Notes: generated from the sequence alone by a model not told the origin. A stretch of 64,000 nucleotides of DNA from Ursus arctos (GCF_023065955.2 NW_026622875.1:12378501-12442500), one strand, 5' to 3'. Numbered from the stretch's first letter, positions 1 to 11,626 are shown. Translations and numbers: made by a program.

Positions 1-136
1 AGGCTTGCAGTTCAGAGCAAGTGACAATTGAACTGCGACTGGAAGGATAAGGATAAGGAGGACTTCATGGGTATTTAGCAGGGCTGGGTTTGTGGGGTGG
101 GGATAGGAAAGAAAGGGAATTGGAAAAGAAACAGAA

Positions 137-336
137 GGGGATGCCTGGGTAGCTCAGTCGGTTATGCATCTGCCTTCGGCTTGAGTCATGATCCCAGGTT
201 CTGGGCTTGAGTCCCACATCGGGCTCCTTGCTCAATGGGGAGACTGTTTTTCCCTCTGCCTGCCAGTCCCCGAACTTGTGCTCTCTCTCTCTCTGACAAA
301 TAAATAAATAAAATCTCAAAAAAAAAAAAGGGGGGG
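137..336 (+). mobile_element. Carnivore tRNA-Lys SINE (SINEC type), older copy
   Basis: Non-autonomous retrotransposon copied by L1 machinery. It has the tRNA-like head (GCCTGGGTAGCTCAGTCGG, A box), TGCCTTCGGCTTGAGTCATG, a CT-rich middle ending in a CTCTCTCT run, then AAATAAATAAATAAAATCTC and an A tail that runs into a G run at about 331-338. It differs at several positions from the young copies at 5084, 7629 and 16992, so it is an older subfamily. The open frame on the opposite strand at 65-370 runs through this element and is not a gene. Confidence 0.93.
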
Positions 337-689
337 GAACCCCAGAAGTCAGAGAGAGCATCCTATTCATAGAACTGCCTGAAGCATGCTATTCAAGAGG
401 GATAAGCTGGGGGGGGGAGTTAGTAAAGGGGGTCATGAAGGAGCACATTAGAATAAGCCAGCGAGTTGACATCAGAAGATGATGAAGGGCCTGGTAAGGA
501 ATGGACCATGAAATATGACCACTGAAGAAACAAAAAAATTCTTTCAGCATGGGCAATCAGGGCTTTGGGGTATCTGTACTTTTTCTTATTCTTTACTGAT
601 TCTCCTTCTTTTGCTAATAAGTATCATGATTTTTTCTCTGAGAAGCAAGCCCATCCTCAGTATCAGCCCATGTAAGGAGGCATTGATTA
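337..689. other. Unannotated sequence, no gene seen
   Basis: No recognised repeat, RNA or exon. A 62-codon open frame at 515-703 includes a hydrophobic run but has no recognisable family or supporting context, and I regard it as chance. Confidence 0.5.
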
Positions 690-985
690 TCCTCACATTC
701 TAACTTGGTGTAAGCACATGACCAATGTCTCACAAATGAGTTTAATTCTTTTCCTTTGCCACAGTGATTGGTTTAAAGATGGGTAGGTGATTCAAGGCTG
801 CCAGTGAGACTTATTTCTGGAAATTTTAATCTCTGCTTTTGCTGGGATTGGCTAGCTGTAAGACCACATTCTGATGACGTCATCGGAGTCCCTGAGTCCA
901 ACTATATCTGAACTCTTATCTCTGTCCTTTTCATTTACTGAGCCAAAAAATTCTTAGATTTCTGTCACTTAAAACCACAAAAGTC
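690..985 (+). repeat. Ancient mammalian interspersed repeat, family unassigned
   Basis: The pattern GCCACAGTGATTGGTTTAAA, then GTGATTCAAGG, then GCTGGGATTGGCTAGCTG, ending near ACTGAGCCAAAAAATTC, matches a common old mammalian repeat. Related pieces seem to lie at 25990-26240, 47080-47430 and 53690-53892. I cannot assign the family without a library search; an LTR or LINE 3' end is possible. It contains a perfect 12 bp palindrome with a CRE core at 873-884. Confidence 0.45.
873..884. promoter_or_regulatory. Perfect CRE palindrome (candidate CREB/ATF site)
   Basis: GATGACGTCATC is a perfect 12 bp palindrome containing the full consensus cAMP response element TGACGTCA. The CpG is intact in an otherwise CpG-poor, decayed repeat. 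The sequence matches the known motif; binding is inference, and no promoter or gene start is visible nearby. Confidence 0.35.
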
Positions 986-1083
986 CTTTACATCAGGAAG
1001 AAAACTATGGAGGAAAAAGACAAGTTTTATTTGAAGTGTAAATATCAGTATCAAGAAAAGCAAGATTTTCATTGTCCCTGGAA

Positions 1084-1364
1084 CAGCACTGTCCATTAGA
1101 AATACAATGCAAGCCACATCTATCATTAAAAATTTTTAGTTACTACATTAAAAAGAAACAGGTGAAATGAGTTTTAATAAACTTGTTTTATTTAGCTCAC
1201 TATGTAGAAATATTACTATTTCAATATATAATCAATATAGAAAATTGTACCCTGTTTAATTTTTACATTTAAACTAATTAAAATTAAACCCAATTAAAAA
1301 AAAAAAAACAGTCCTCAGTCACACTAGCCACATTGCAAGTGCTCAATAGCATCTAACAGCACAG
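1084..1364 (+). mobile_element. hAT-Charlie-type non-autonomous DNA transposon (MITE)
   Basis: The element starts CAGCACTGTCCATTAGAAAT and ends with the reverse-oriented counterpart (AACAGCACAG), giving inverted termini of the MER/Charlie type. The interior has the familiar AAAAAGAAACAGGTGAAATG stretch and a CACTAGCCACATTGCAAGTG motif near the right end. The flanking octamers CCCTGGAA (1076-1083) and CCCTAGAC (1365-1372) agree at 6 of 8 positions, fitting an old 8 bp target duplication. It is non-coding and interrupted by an internal A run. Confidence 0.75.
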
Positions 1365-1369
1365 CCCTA

Positions 1370-1530
1370 GACTAGATCCTAAAGGACAGGAGTTGACAGG
1401 AGTCCAGTTGAAATTGAGCCTGCAGTCACATTTTAGGACCTTAGAATGGGGAACTGTTTAATATTTTTGAACAGGGAAATGATGTAAGCTAAACAATGTT
1501 TCAATAAAAATAATCTGGCAGTTTTAGCAT
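1370..1530 (-). mobile_element. L2 LINE fragment, minus strand
   Basis: The run TTGAACAGGGAAATGATGTAAG followed by AATAATCTGGCAG matches the reverse complement of the L2 3' region (the repeat normally reads 'gagcaggggagtgacatgat...ctggcag' in this direction). It is strongly diverged. Bounds are approximate. Confidence 0.5.
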
Positions 1531-2829
1531 CCTTAAAGCTTTCCTGATTTCCCAGTCAAATTAATGATGCCTTTCTCTATAATCCTCTTGCACAGAGTCG
1601 TAAGGACACATGTCAGACTCTCTAGGGACAGAAGCACTTATCCATTTTGAGAAGGCAGCCAGAAAAATAATCTGTTGTTGAGCAGGAATCTCTCAAGACC
1701 TTGCCTATGCATTCTTTTGTCCCTAATGAGATTTGGAACATTCCCATGGCATTAAGTAGTGTGCCAATTTCTGACTCCTGCTTCTAGATAATCAGGTACA
1801 GTGGAATGATGAAATCAAATGTCAGACGCAGAAACGATTAAAAACTTTTTTTCTAATGTATGCATTAACTGAAAGACCAATCCTGATTCAAGACCTTTTC
1901 AAAAAGAGAAACAATAAGAATCTTAGAGTCAAGAAGATATACCACATACCATCAGCTCCGAAGGGGGAAAATATGCTTCACTTTCTTCTTGTTCCCTCCC
2001 AGTTTCTTGCCCATAGTAGGTTTTTTAAAACTATATTTGTTTAATGAAACTAATGAATTTTAAAATAAAAATCATAGTCTTTCAATTCTTCTTGGATAAC
2101 TAATATAAAATCTAACAGAACATTTTAAAAGTTTAATTTTTAATAGACAACATATTTGAATAACTTCTTGATTAAATTTTTCCGATCAACATTCCATTTT
2201 CTTTTTTTATAAATGTAAAATGATTTAAATATACACTCCTCATTCCTCCAACAGTCATTGCAATTTTAATCAAATGATTATATCAATTCTAAGAGTCTTC
2301 ATGTCCTAGCAAATGAATCACGTTAACAGAAAAGATTTTTATAACACCCTTTTTCTGTAAGAATATTTTAAATTCCTGAACACAGGCATTTTATATGGTT
2401 AGCGAAACATTTTGTTTCAGCCAACTGGGTGAGGGCTATGTTTGTTATTTCTGTGGTGAAACAAAGAAAGGATATGTTCTCCTTCCACAGTACATAACTG
2501 CTACAACAGAAGAGCACGTTTCCAAATGGGGGTCAGGTCAGGGAAAAAGTCCCCAGGGGGAAAGTTGCTACAGACTGGCCACACCTAAACCTGGAGAATG
2601 TAATGCAACAGCCATAGGTGATGGCCACAGCTAACCATAGCCCCTGTGAGTTAGATGTGACTGCTTTGAGAACAAGACTTCTAGGGAACAACGGTGTTGG
2701 GTAATGTTGGAAGCTCTCAAAAAATTATACATTCACTTTATTTATTGGCTTTTTGTTTGTTTGGAGCAATGATGAGATGCATATTTAAGAAGGTTGTGGG
2801 GATTCATGGTTTTTGGGATTGTAAGCATC
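1531..2829. other. Unannotated AT-rich sequence
   Basis: About 1.3 kb without a recognised repeat or gene. Open frames at 1856-2044 and 2395-2634 are short and have no recognisable domain, splice context or homologue that I know. I consider them chance frames. Confidence 0.5.
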
Positions 2830-2957
2830 AAAAAGAGAAATGGCACAACTAATGAATCATCGAGCCTTACATCGGAAACCGGGGATGTACTGTATGGTGA
2901 CTAACATAATATAATAAAAAATCATTAAAAAAAAAAAAAAAAAAAAAAGAGAAATGG
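2830..2957 (+). mobile_element. Severely 5'-truncated carnivore L1 3' end with target duplication
   Basis: Insert of about 100 bp (2844-2943) made only of the last part of a carnivore L1 3' UTR (CGAGCCTTACATCGGAAACC, GTATGGTGACTAACATAATA, then ATAATAAAAAATCATT) and an A tail. The 14 bp duplication AAAAAGAGAAATGG is at 2830-2843 and 2944-2957, both perfect, so the insertion is fairly recent. The coordinates include both duplications. Confidence 0.9.
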
Positions 2958-5026
2958 TAGTTCTTCGGGGGGTTTAATTTCTGCTCTTGGAAGGCAGCTC
3001 TCTTTGTCAATAGACTTAACTATTTTTGACTTTTGAAGACCAGTTCCGACAGCTGATGGCAAGTATGGATACCCATTTGGCCGCTACTGACTGAGCCCTT
3101 GGTAATCATTATTGAAAAGCTTTACAATTGTAAAACATTTGCATGAGCCTTAATGCATTCCGTTCTTCCTAAAAGCCAATTTTACAGCAGTTACACGGCT
3201 TTTAGAAGGCTTCAAATGAAGTCACTTATGTTCCACAGTGACTGAAAATTAACAAAAATATCAAAGCTCAAACCTCTTATTCTGTGTTCTCAACTAAATC
3301 AGTGGTTTGCAAGGTTTTCTGAGTGTCAGGGTATGATACGCTTTTGTTTCCTGGATATTCTTTTTTTTTTTTTTTTGAGATACACACATATATATACACA
3401 CATACAGATAATATATGTGTATATTACATAATATATATGTAAACGGGTTTTCCTGGTGAATGGGAGTTATAGAAGCAATATGTGATCATCATAAATCTAC
3501 AAGGAGGACAATACAGATCACTCTTTGTTTCAATCAATTGGGGATTATTACTATTCAATTTTTACATAAATCCTTCCAGATTCATATACATATATGTAAT
3601 TTTTTAAAAAAATGGATAACATAGAAATATAGCAGAATCCTATATAACTGTATTTCTATTTTTATCATTCACAGAAAATACATAATGACAAAGTTACTAC
3701 CAATTCAGTAATACTTCTTATTCACATCATCACCTACATACATTTGAACAATAGTAGCATGTATTCTTACAGAACATACATATCCAGGGTACTGAAATAC
3801 CTGTGGATGTATGATTTGGAAACCTTTCATAAAAAGTATATCTCACACATTTAGAACTGCTGATTGAAATCTTTTAACAACAAGCCCACTTGTGCGGCTG
3901 TTTTTGACTACTCTACATTCAAAGCAATTTCAACTGCCAGAGCTTCTGTTGTTATCAACAAACACACGTGGAATATTTGTTACAAACCAGGATAGGCCTC
4001 AACTTGCAAGAGAAGAGCTTGGGAATCAGTTGGTCTGATTATGTAATTATGTGACTTCAGGAATTAAGTAGTAGTAGTTCTTATGCTGAAGGTGGTGAGA
4101 TACATCAATAATTTTTCTCCCCCAAACCTGCAAAGACTTCTAAAAAGGGATAAGATCTGGAGGAGGTCTTTAAAGAGGAAGCTATAATACTTAAGGACGT
4201 TAGTTGGGCAAATGAAGTTTTCAGGGAAATGCATAGTCAAAATCTCAAAGAAATATTAGGTGAGTATTGCATCGAGGAAGAGCAAGAGGTCAAAATTCAC
4301 AAAGGAATTTATATCAGGAGCAGGAGAAGTACCATTTAGAAAATGAAAGATTCCTTTTTAACTTGGACATAAAATTTTAAATAAAGGCAAGTTCAGAAAA
4401 CAATATGATGAACACCTGTATACCCACTATCAGAATAAAAAACTACTAATCTTTGAGTATCTTTTTGTCGGGTATTTTCTTCTTAAATAGCTCCTATATC
4501 TTTAAAAAACAAACCTTGAAGCACAAGGTTGAAAAAGTGTTGGGGATATTGTAAAAGAGACTGAAAAGGGGAAGAGTACCTTCAGGAGAAGTAACTCCCA
4601 TGTAATGTAAATGACACACACTCAAAAAAACTTTTAGAGAAATGAGTCATTGGAATTATTTAAAATTGCAGAGACCCATCAAAGAGGGGTGGTTAAGTAT
4701 GACATGATTTAACATGTTCTAAGTAATTTGTTCTCCACAGTCATTTCATTACAACTCTTTAACTGATTAATTTCAGAAATATAGACATTGAGTTTTATTG
4801 GAATATGATCCAAAAGTTTATTTGTATCTTAGTTGTCTGAATTCCCCTGTAGTTATAAGATTATACTTTGTTTTTAACTTTCCCAAAGGGTTCATAAAAG
4901 CTTACTTACATAACATGGCAGGCAAGGTTACCTGCTCTTTTAAGACCCTTCACTCATCATACATAGTAAGTAGTGATTATTAGGTGTGATAATAGTATGG
5001 TGATTATATTTAGAAAAAAAGATTAG
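2958..5026. other. Mostly unique sequence with one AT-rich low-complexity tract
   Basis: No gene seen. A T run at 3361-3376 leads into alternating ACACATATATATACACAC / ATATATGTGTATATTAC sequence to about 3441, which can fold on itself. The stretch 4140-4330 vaguely resembles a decayed minus-strand L2 but I cannot support it. A 61-codon open frame at 4798-4983 is not recognisable. Confidence 0.5.
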
Positions 5027-5830
5027 TTTTCCATGGCTATATAATAAATTACCACAAACTTAGCAGCTTAAAACAACAATCTCGGGCGCCTGGGTAGCGC
5101 AGTCGTTAAAGCGTCTGCCTTCGGCTCAGGGCGTGATCCCGGCGTTCCGGGATCGAGTCCCACATCGGGCTCCTCCGCTGGGAGCCTGCTTCTTCCTCTC
5201 TCACTCTCCTGCTGTGTTCCCTCTCTCCCTGGCTGTCTCTCTGTCACATAAATAAATAAAAAATCTTTAAAAAAAAAAAAAAAAACAACAACAATCTCAC
5301 AGTTTTTGAGAATCAGGAGTCCCACACAGAAGGGCCGGGTTCTCTCTGATCAGGGTCCCAAGCTGCTGACATTCTGGGTTGCTCTTCCCGTCTGAGGCAT
5401 AGAGTCCAAGCTCATAGAGGCTGTGGACAGAATTCAACTGCCTGGGGTTTTAGGACTAAAGTCCCCATTTTCTAACTTGTTGATCAGAGGCTGCTCTCTG
5501 CTCTTAAAGACCACATTTTTTTGTGGCCTGGACCCCTCTATCATTAAGCTAGTTATGGAGAATATCTTGCGCATCTAGTTCCTCTCATGGGATGAATTTC
5601 TGACTTCCTCTGTCTCTGATCCCTAGACCTAGACTCATGTGATTAGGTCAGACCCACCTGAAAAAAATCTTCCTATTTTAAGGTCAACTGATTTAGGATC
5701 TTAGTTACTTTTGCACAATTCTTTACAGCAGTGCATATGTTAGTGTTTGATTGAATAACTGAGAGAAGATGTGTATACATAAGGGCCCAAGAATCTAGAG
5801 GGACCACCTTGGAATTCTACCTACCATAAA
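5027..5830 (+). repeat. Ancient mammalian repeat, split by a young SINE
   Basis: The block begins TAATAAATTACCACAAACTT, then AGCAGCTTAAAACAACAA, continues after the SINE with CACAGTTTTTGAGAATCAGG, and ends GGAATTCTACCTACC. This is a common old mammalian repeat layout whose family name I cannot give with confidence. The SINE at 5084-5286 inserted into it, so this block is older. No coding potential. Confidence 0.55.
5084..5286 (+). mobile_element. Young carnivore tRNA-Lys SINE
   Basis: Full-length copy: GGGCGCCTGGGTAGCGCAGT, TCTGCCTTCGGCTCAGGGCG, B-box region GGGATCGAGTCCC, CT-rich body, AAATAAATAAAAAATC and poly(A). A 12 bp duplication AACAACAATCTC flanks it at 5072-5083 and 5287-5298. It belongs to the same young group as the copies at 7629, 11371, 16992 and 45578. 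The reverse-strand frame at 5068-5325 is an artefact of this element. Confidence 0.96.
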
Positions 5831-5879
5831 CCCTATCAGTTAAAGATACATACTGACATGTGAAGATGGAATGAAATGA

Positions 5880-6065
5880 TGTGTGGGATTTGTATTCAAA
5901 TAATCCAACAACAACAACAATGAAAGAGAGTGAGGAATAGATGCAATAAATTGGCAAAATACTGAGTTTTGAAACTCAGTGGTGGGTATTTAGGGAGTTA
6001 TTCTACTATTCTTTCTGCTTCTGCTATGTTTGAGAATGTTCACTAAAAATTTAAATAAATAAACA
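5880..6065 (+). mobile_element. Old L1M-type LINE 3' end
   Basis: GGGATTTGTATTCAAATAAT, GGTGGGTATTTAGG, TTATTCTACTATTCTTTCTG and TATGTTTGAGAATGTTCAC form the typical tail of old mammalian L1 3' UTRs. It is followed by an AAATAAATAAACAAAC-type A-rich tail to about 6083. Diverged, non-coding. Confidence 0.6.
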
Positions 6066-6083
6066 AACAAATAAATAAATAAA

Positions 6084-7129
6084 ACATGTCTCTCAGCCTT
6101 AATCCTGAGACCCAAACTTTGATTCCATTAAACTTTAATCTTGTGATTATAACCTAATAGTTTGGGTCCTTCCTTTCTTCTAAGTCTCTCATCCAGTCTT
6201 TCTTCAGCCCTTTAGAGCCCTAAAGGAAACTGAGCCTGAGTAGATCCCAAGACATATCTGGGGTGGCCAGAATGGTGGATGTTAGTGCATGGACAAGGAC
6301 TAGAGCATTTGGCATGGTGAAGATGAGGAGTATGTGTGAGACAGAGATCTCTTGCCAAAGGGAAAATTGTGATCAAGTGAGCCCTTACAAAGGTTGGAAG
6401 GGGTAAGGAAATAGGAGGACTGAAAAAGGGGAGAAGTGTTGGCAATAAGTGTAGAAAGAACGATAGAATTAGCAAATCACCATTATGCAATCCCCAATGT
6501 AACATGAGATTTAGACAAGGATAGAAGAGATATGCATATAACTTGGTGAAAGTTGATTAAAAAACAGAATTTTCACATAGTTTCAAAATAGCATCATACA
6601 GATAGTCTTTTTTAATTACAAAAGGAAAAGAGATCTTTACAATGGAAAGATCTTGTGATTACTACCTTAATTGAGCCATCTAATTTAAGGTCACAATTAG
6701 TGACACACTGTAACTTTATGTGACTCCGGATTAATGCAGTGAGAATTATATGCTATCACTTACGGAATATTTTGCCCCAAAAGTTTAACTTGAATCTGAT
6801 CATAAGGAAGTAATCATCCAATCCAAAATGTGGAGCTTTTTACTAGACACCTGTCCTGAACTCGCGTAAAATTCGGTGTCATTAAAACAAAAACTAAGAA
6901 GCATAGGGATTGTTTTGGTTAAAATACTTCAATAAGACTTAACTAAATATAATAAATGAACTTTGATTGGATCCTGGTTTGAAGAAAAAACAGTTATAAA
7001 AGACATATTTGAGAAAGAAAATTGAACAGTAGATGTTATAATTGAAATACTGTAAATAATCTTGAGATTAATAACTGTATTGTGCTTCTGTAGGAGAATG
7101 TGCTAATCAGGATGTGCTCTAACATAGAG
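6084..7129. other. Unannotated sequence, no gene seen
   Basis: About 1 kb with no recognised repeat or exon. A reverse open frame at 6212-6505 (97 codons) reads as Pro/Leu-rich low-complexity peptide and has no recognisable domain; I treat it as chance. Confidence 0.5.
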
Positions 7130-7312
7130 ATGAAGTGGCATGATGTTCAACATACATACATACATATGTATGCACACGTATGTGCGCAAAGAGAAAGAGA
7201 ACAAACAAATTGGACAAATGTTCACAATTGGTGAAGAATATATTATATTGGTATTTATTATACTATTGTTTCAGCTTTTCTATAGGTTTAAACTTTCAAA
7301 TATAAAGAAAAA
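7130..7312 (+). mobile_element. Old L1M-type LINE 3' end
   Basis: An alternating CATACATACATACATATGTA segment is followed by GCAAAGAGAAAGAGAACAAA, GGACAAATGTTCACAATTGG, TTATTATACTATTGTTTCAG and a final AAATATAAAGAAAAAAAATC. This order is that of old L1 3' UTRs. The 81-codon frame at 7140-7385 is a by-product. Confidence 0.6.
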
Positions 7313-7410
7313 AAATCACACCACCTTTCTTGACTTCAGTTTCTGTATCTGTAAAATGAGGGGATTTAGAATAAATCATCTCTAAATTCTTGACTATTCT
7401 TTGATTCTAT
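7313..7410 (+). mobile_element. MIR-related SINE fragment
   Basis: GACTTCAGTTTCTGTATCTG followed by TAAAATGAGGGGATTTAG is the 3' half of a MIR-type SINE ('cctcagtttcctcatctgtaaaatg...'), ending in a TTGATTCTATG motif typical of this group. Truncated and diverged. Confidence 0.7.
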
Positions 7411-7629
7411 GTAAACTGGAACAAAGGAGAAGGCAACAGTAGCATTATTCAAGAATTTAACAAAATAGAGGGGTAAGAAAGTGCTGTGATGACCTGGGCA
7501 GTTAATTTAAAATGATTTTACAAATAACAGGTAGTCCACTGCCTTGAACATAATTAGTTTTGGTTTTTTGGTTTGTTGATGGAATTATACTAAAACATTT
7601 TAATTCTTTCAAAACTTTAAATATAATAG

Positions 7630-7849
7630 GGGTGCCTGGGTAGCTCAGTCGTTAAGCGTCTGCCTTCGGCTCAGGGCGTGATCCTGGCGTTCTGGGATTG
7701 AGCCCCACATCGGGCTCCTGTGCTGGGAGCCTGCTTCTTCCTCTCCCACTCCCCCTGCTTGTGTTCCCTCTCTCGCTGGCTGTCTCTCTCTGTCAAATAA
7801 ATAAATAAACTCTTAAAAAAAAACCAAACAACCAAACAAAAAAACCCCC
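7630..7849 (+). mobile_element. Young carnivore tRNA-Lys SINE with long duplication
   Basis: Complete copy: GGGTGCCTGGGTAGCTCAGT, GTTAAGCGTCTGCCTTCGGC, CAGGGCGTGATCCTGGCG, CT-rich body and AAATAAATAAACTC. The A-rich tail is impure (AAACCAAACAACCAAACAAA). An 18 bp perfect duplication AAACTTTAAATATAATAG lies at 7612-7629 and 7850-7867. Confidence 0.96.
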
Positions 7850-7867
7850 AAACTTTAAATATAATAG

Positions 7868-10792
7868 AGAACCCAAATTATTTCTACTTCAACAATAATT
7901 GTTACATGGTTGATATATGTAAAGATATTTATTTATTTATTTAATACCTATAGCATATTTTTTGAGAAAAATATAAATTCATCAGTGATTCCCTATCAAA
8001 TATTGTGGGCAATTTTCAAAACCTATAGAAAATATGTATACTTTATATATTATTCCAACATTAAACCAATTATTGTCTATTATTATTTCTCAAGGAAGAA
8101 ATTTTATTTTTTTATTTAACAGACTAAATCCTTTGTTTCCGTCACCATGTAGTAAGTTAGAAAAAATTGACAACCCTCAATTTATTAGCACTGATTAAAA
8201 ATTATATCTTGTTAAGTTACATTTCCTATTAAAATAGTGGTAAGACTGAAGGATAGAAATATTTTAAAGTATACTCTAAATGCAAAAATTTCAGCTGTTT
8301 TATTTGAAGATTCTGAAAACACATAGAGTTAGAATAAAATGTACTAAATTGTCGATGAATCATCTTCTTTCTCCATGGTGACATAGAATATTATTTGGAG
8401 AGATAACAATGAAGAAGTTTCTTCTTCAGCTAGAAAGACAACTTTCAACAAATAAAGAAATATTTCTTAAATGATTCCCTGCCTATATTATAAATATAAA
8501 TCAATTTCTTTATCAATAATTTTTGACATCCTGTCTTTCCCTTATCGACTTATTTATATTGGAGTAATTTATTAAAAACCATCATGATCTAAATCTATCA
8601 TAATTTTTTGTTTAAAATGATGTTGAAAGAGAAAATGAAAATTACTTAAAGTTCAGATTTTTTACTATTTTATTATTTATAAAGTAATGTCTAGCTAAGT
8701 ATAAAAGGAAAATTGATGTACTAGGACATGATATACCCTGGTAAAGTTTTGGACAGAGTATCAATATTGAAATATTTGTCCAGGGCATTTTTTTTGAAAA
8801 AAAAAAGTACCATTCTTAGAATGAAAATGGCATGTGCTTCCCATTTAAACTCTCGTGGATTCTTGACAATGAATCCCAAGATCTTGCCAGTACGCCTTCA
8901 CACTATATCTGGATTTTCCTGCTAAGCAAGAACGTCACAGTCCATGGATCTAAGCATCAACTGGCTATTTTGTGACTAAAACAGTCTTGTCTCACTTGGA
9001 AACATCCAAACTTATGGATACATTAATTTTTTAAACATTGGTCATATCAGTACATTTTGAAATTATTCTTTATTCTTGTAAAACACAAATGTAAATTTAT
9101 TGAGAGTTAAAAATAAATTCTGCTTGTCATGTACTGATAGTGTCTCACTCTTATCTTACAGTGAATATTAAAATGACTGCATTTTGATCAAATGTAATTT
9201 GCAGCCCCACATCACATGACACATTAGTTTTAATAGTTATGATTATATATACATACATGTATATAAATACACACACATATTCAATATATATTTGTTGACT
9301 GGGTGATTCAATGAATGAACTATCCTGGTAACTTAGTAGGTGCTCAAGGTTAAGGGGTAAAGTGCTCATGTAATAAATGTTTTTCTAAAAAATTAACATG
9401 AGCATTAGCACTTAAGACTTAAATTGAGACCAGTAGGTCTTCCTATTGTCTATTAGATTTCCCAGATTTTAGTATCATATTTCTTTCTTACTTTTTCTAA
9501 TGTTTAATTGATTACAAATGTCAGAATTATCAAAACCTAGCAATTTTTACTATGAAAGGATTACCCGTTGTTCACCATAACACAGTATGTTTAATATTAC
9601 TTAACTAAACAAGGAAGAAACATTAATTCTACTCTCTGATTAGTCATATGCCAAATTCACATCTTTGTCTGATTTGCTTACATCTGTTTTATTTTAGCTT
9701 GGTCAAGAAAACAATAAAATCTTGAACTGCACTACAAAAGACCAGAAATGTGACTGAATCAATGAACTACAATCCATGAAAATAGTTATACTTGAAAGGG
9801 ATATGGTTACAAGGAAGTCCTATAACTAACTATGAGGGAGACGGGAATGTGGCGGTGCCTTCATGCACAGTGCTTACAGCTCTCCAATTCATAGATTTCA
9901 TGTTGGATAAAATAATTAACAGCACCCTGACTCTTTCTAGGCAGTTTTCCAAATTGTCTAAGGCAAACTTACCACTGTTTATGCTGCTGAATGTTTGAAG
10001 TTTAAAAAAAAAATCACAGGGTTATTACACTCTGAAATATGTTGAAAAAAGGTCTTTGCTATTTACCTGAGTAAATTAGTAATATTACTCAGGATAATTT
10101 TTACTCATAAATGCATATATTTAAAAATATGATTCTATGTACTTACAGGATTTATATGACCCAACATTATTATTAAACTCTGGATGTCCTTGAATAAAGG
10201 TTTAGGTCAATACCCAAAATCATTTGAGTATTATTCTCCCTCTAGGGCCCATAGTATATCCTAATTCTGCATGTAAAAATCATTTTTTTTTCAGTTAAAT
10301 TGTATTATGGAGATATGGGTAACAATGTAAAATCACTGTTACAATACAATCTTTGAACCATTTGCATCCCATAAAACCAGTGAATTTTCTGATTCAAACG
10401 GAACAAAGTTATTAAGTTATGTGTTCACTAATACTTCATGATGATGATTATATTAAGATCAGTTTTAGTAATAGTGCTATATTTCTCATCTTCTGGGGTA
10501 AAAGCTATGATGATTTCTGCTAGCTAGATCTGCAGTTACTTCCTCTTCCTGACTTGGAGTGAATAGTAATTGCCTAACTTCATAGTTATATTTAAAACCA
10601 GGTTTCAAAAATTTTTCATAACAAAACTTTCCGTCAAATCATCTTGAGTTTCATTGAAAATGTAGAGGTGCATAAACATCTAGAATAGGAAAGAAAAATC
10701 AACTACCCAGGGGACATTTCCTTTCTGTTATATTATAATAAATTAATTATGATTAAAACCTATGTAATATCATACTTTTTTCATTTAAGTAT
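7868..10792. other. Long AT-rich unannotated stretch
   Basis: About 2.9 kb with no SINE, no recognisable gene and no strong old repeat. It contains short low-complexity tracts: ATTT repeats at 7926-7942 and alternating TATATACATACATGTATATA-type sequence at 9244-9292. Open frames at 7910-8119, 8728-8925, 9151-9369 and 9792-9998 are short and unrecognised; I leave them out as genes. Confidence 0.5.
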
Positions 10793-11290
10793 TTTTGTCT
10801 GTTTCAAGTTTTAATTTAAATTCTAGTTAACATATAGTGTAATATTGGCTTCAGGAGTAGAATTTAGTGATTCACCACTTACATAGAATACCCAAGGCTC
10901 ATCATGAGTGCCCTCCTTAATACCCATCACCCATTTAACCCATCCCCTTGCCCACCTCCCCTCCAGCAATCCTCTGTGTGTTCCCTATGGTTAAGAGTCT
11001 GTTTCTTGGTTTGCCTCTATCTCTTTTTTCACCCCTGTGTTTATCTGTTTTGTTTCTTAAATTCCACACACGAGTGAAATCATATGGTATCTGTCTTCCT
11101 CTGACTGACTTACTTTGATTAATACCTTGCATAATACTCTCTAGCTCCATCCATGTTGTTGCAAATAGCAAGATTTCATTCTTTTTTATGGCCAAGTAAT
11201 ATTCCATTGTGTATATATACCACATCTTTATCTATTCATCAGCTGATGGACATTTGGGCTTTTTCTATATTTTGGCTATTGTGATATATT
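10793..11290 (-). mobile_element. Carnivore L1 3' end with ORF2 C-terminus, minus strand
   Basis: Read on the minus strand this is the end of L1 ORF2 followed by the 3' UTR. The UTR part is recognised on the plus strand as AGTTAACATATAGTGTAATA, TAGAATTTAGTGATTCACCA and CCCTCCTTAATACCCATCAC. The ORF2 part is recognised by TATTCCATTGTGTATATATA. The element is 5'-truncated, near position 11290. I see no convincing target duplication, so it is of intermediate age. Confidence 0.9.
10935..11225 (-). pseudogene. L1 ORF2p C-terminal remnant, frameshifted
   Basis: The 96-codon minus-strand frame begins MWYIYTMEYYLAIKKNEIL, the C-terminal signature of LINE-1 ORF2 protein (endonuclease/reverse transcriptase). 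After TTWMELESIMQGI the frame slips: it reads IPYDFTRVWN where another frame carries the usual end of ORF2. The remaining 30 or so codons therefore translate 3' UTR. All catalytic domains are missing. Dead fragment, not a host gene. Confidence 0.9.
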
Positions 11291-11370
11291 TTTATTTTCA
11301 CTGATGTTTAAAATTCATTCTTATGGCAGCCTGCAACTCCAGATACTATGAGTGAATAGAACCTAATTCT

Positions 11371-11552
11371 GGGGGCGCCTGGGTGGCACAGTGGTTAAGC
11401 GTCTGCCTTTGGCTCAGGGCGTGATCCCGGCGTTGTGAGATCGAGCCCCGCATCAGGCTCCTCCGCTGTGGGCCTGCTTCTTCCTCTCCCACTCCCCCTG
11501 CTTGTGTTCCCTCTCTCGCTGGCTGTCTCTATCTCTGTTGAATAAATAAATA

Positions 11553-11584
<32 letters not shown>
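11371..11584 (+). mobile_element. Young carnivore tRNA-Lys SINE
   Basis: GGGGGCGCCTGGGTGGCACA, GTGGTTAAGCGTCTGCCTTT, CAGGGCGTGATCCCGGCG, CT-rich body with CTCGCTGGCTGTCTCTATCT, AATAAATAAATAAAATCTT and about 27 A. The duplication AGAACCTAATTCT is at 11358-11370 and 11585-11597. It sits tail-to-tail with the older opposite-strand SINE that starts about 40 bp further on. Confidence 0.96.
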
Positions 11585-11585
<1 letters not shown>

Positions 11586-11626
11586 GAACCTAATTCTGTC
11601 CTCCCATGCATCTCCATCTGATTCTT

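Noticed and set aside
65..370. Reverse frame with peptide FLRFYLFICQRERE
   Set aside because: Translation of the reverse strand of a SINE; the same type of peptide appears at 5068-5325 over another SINE.
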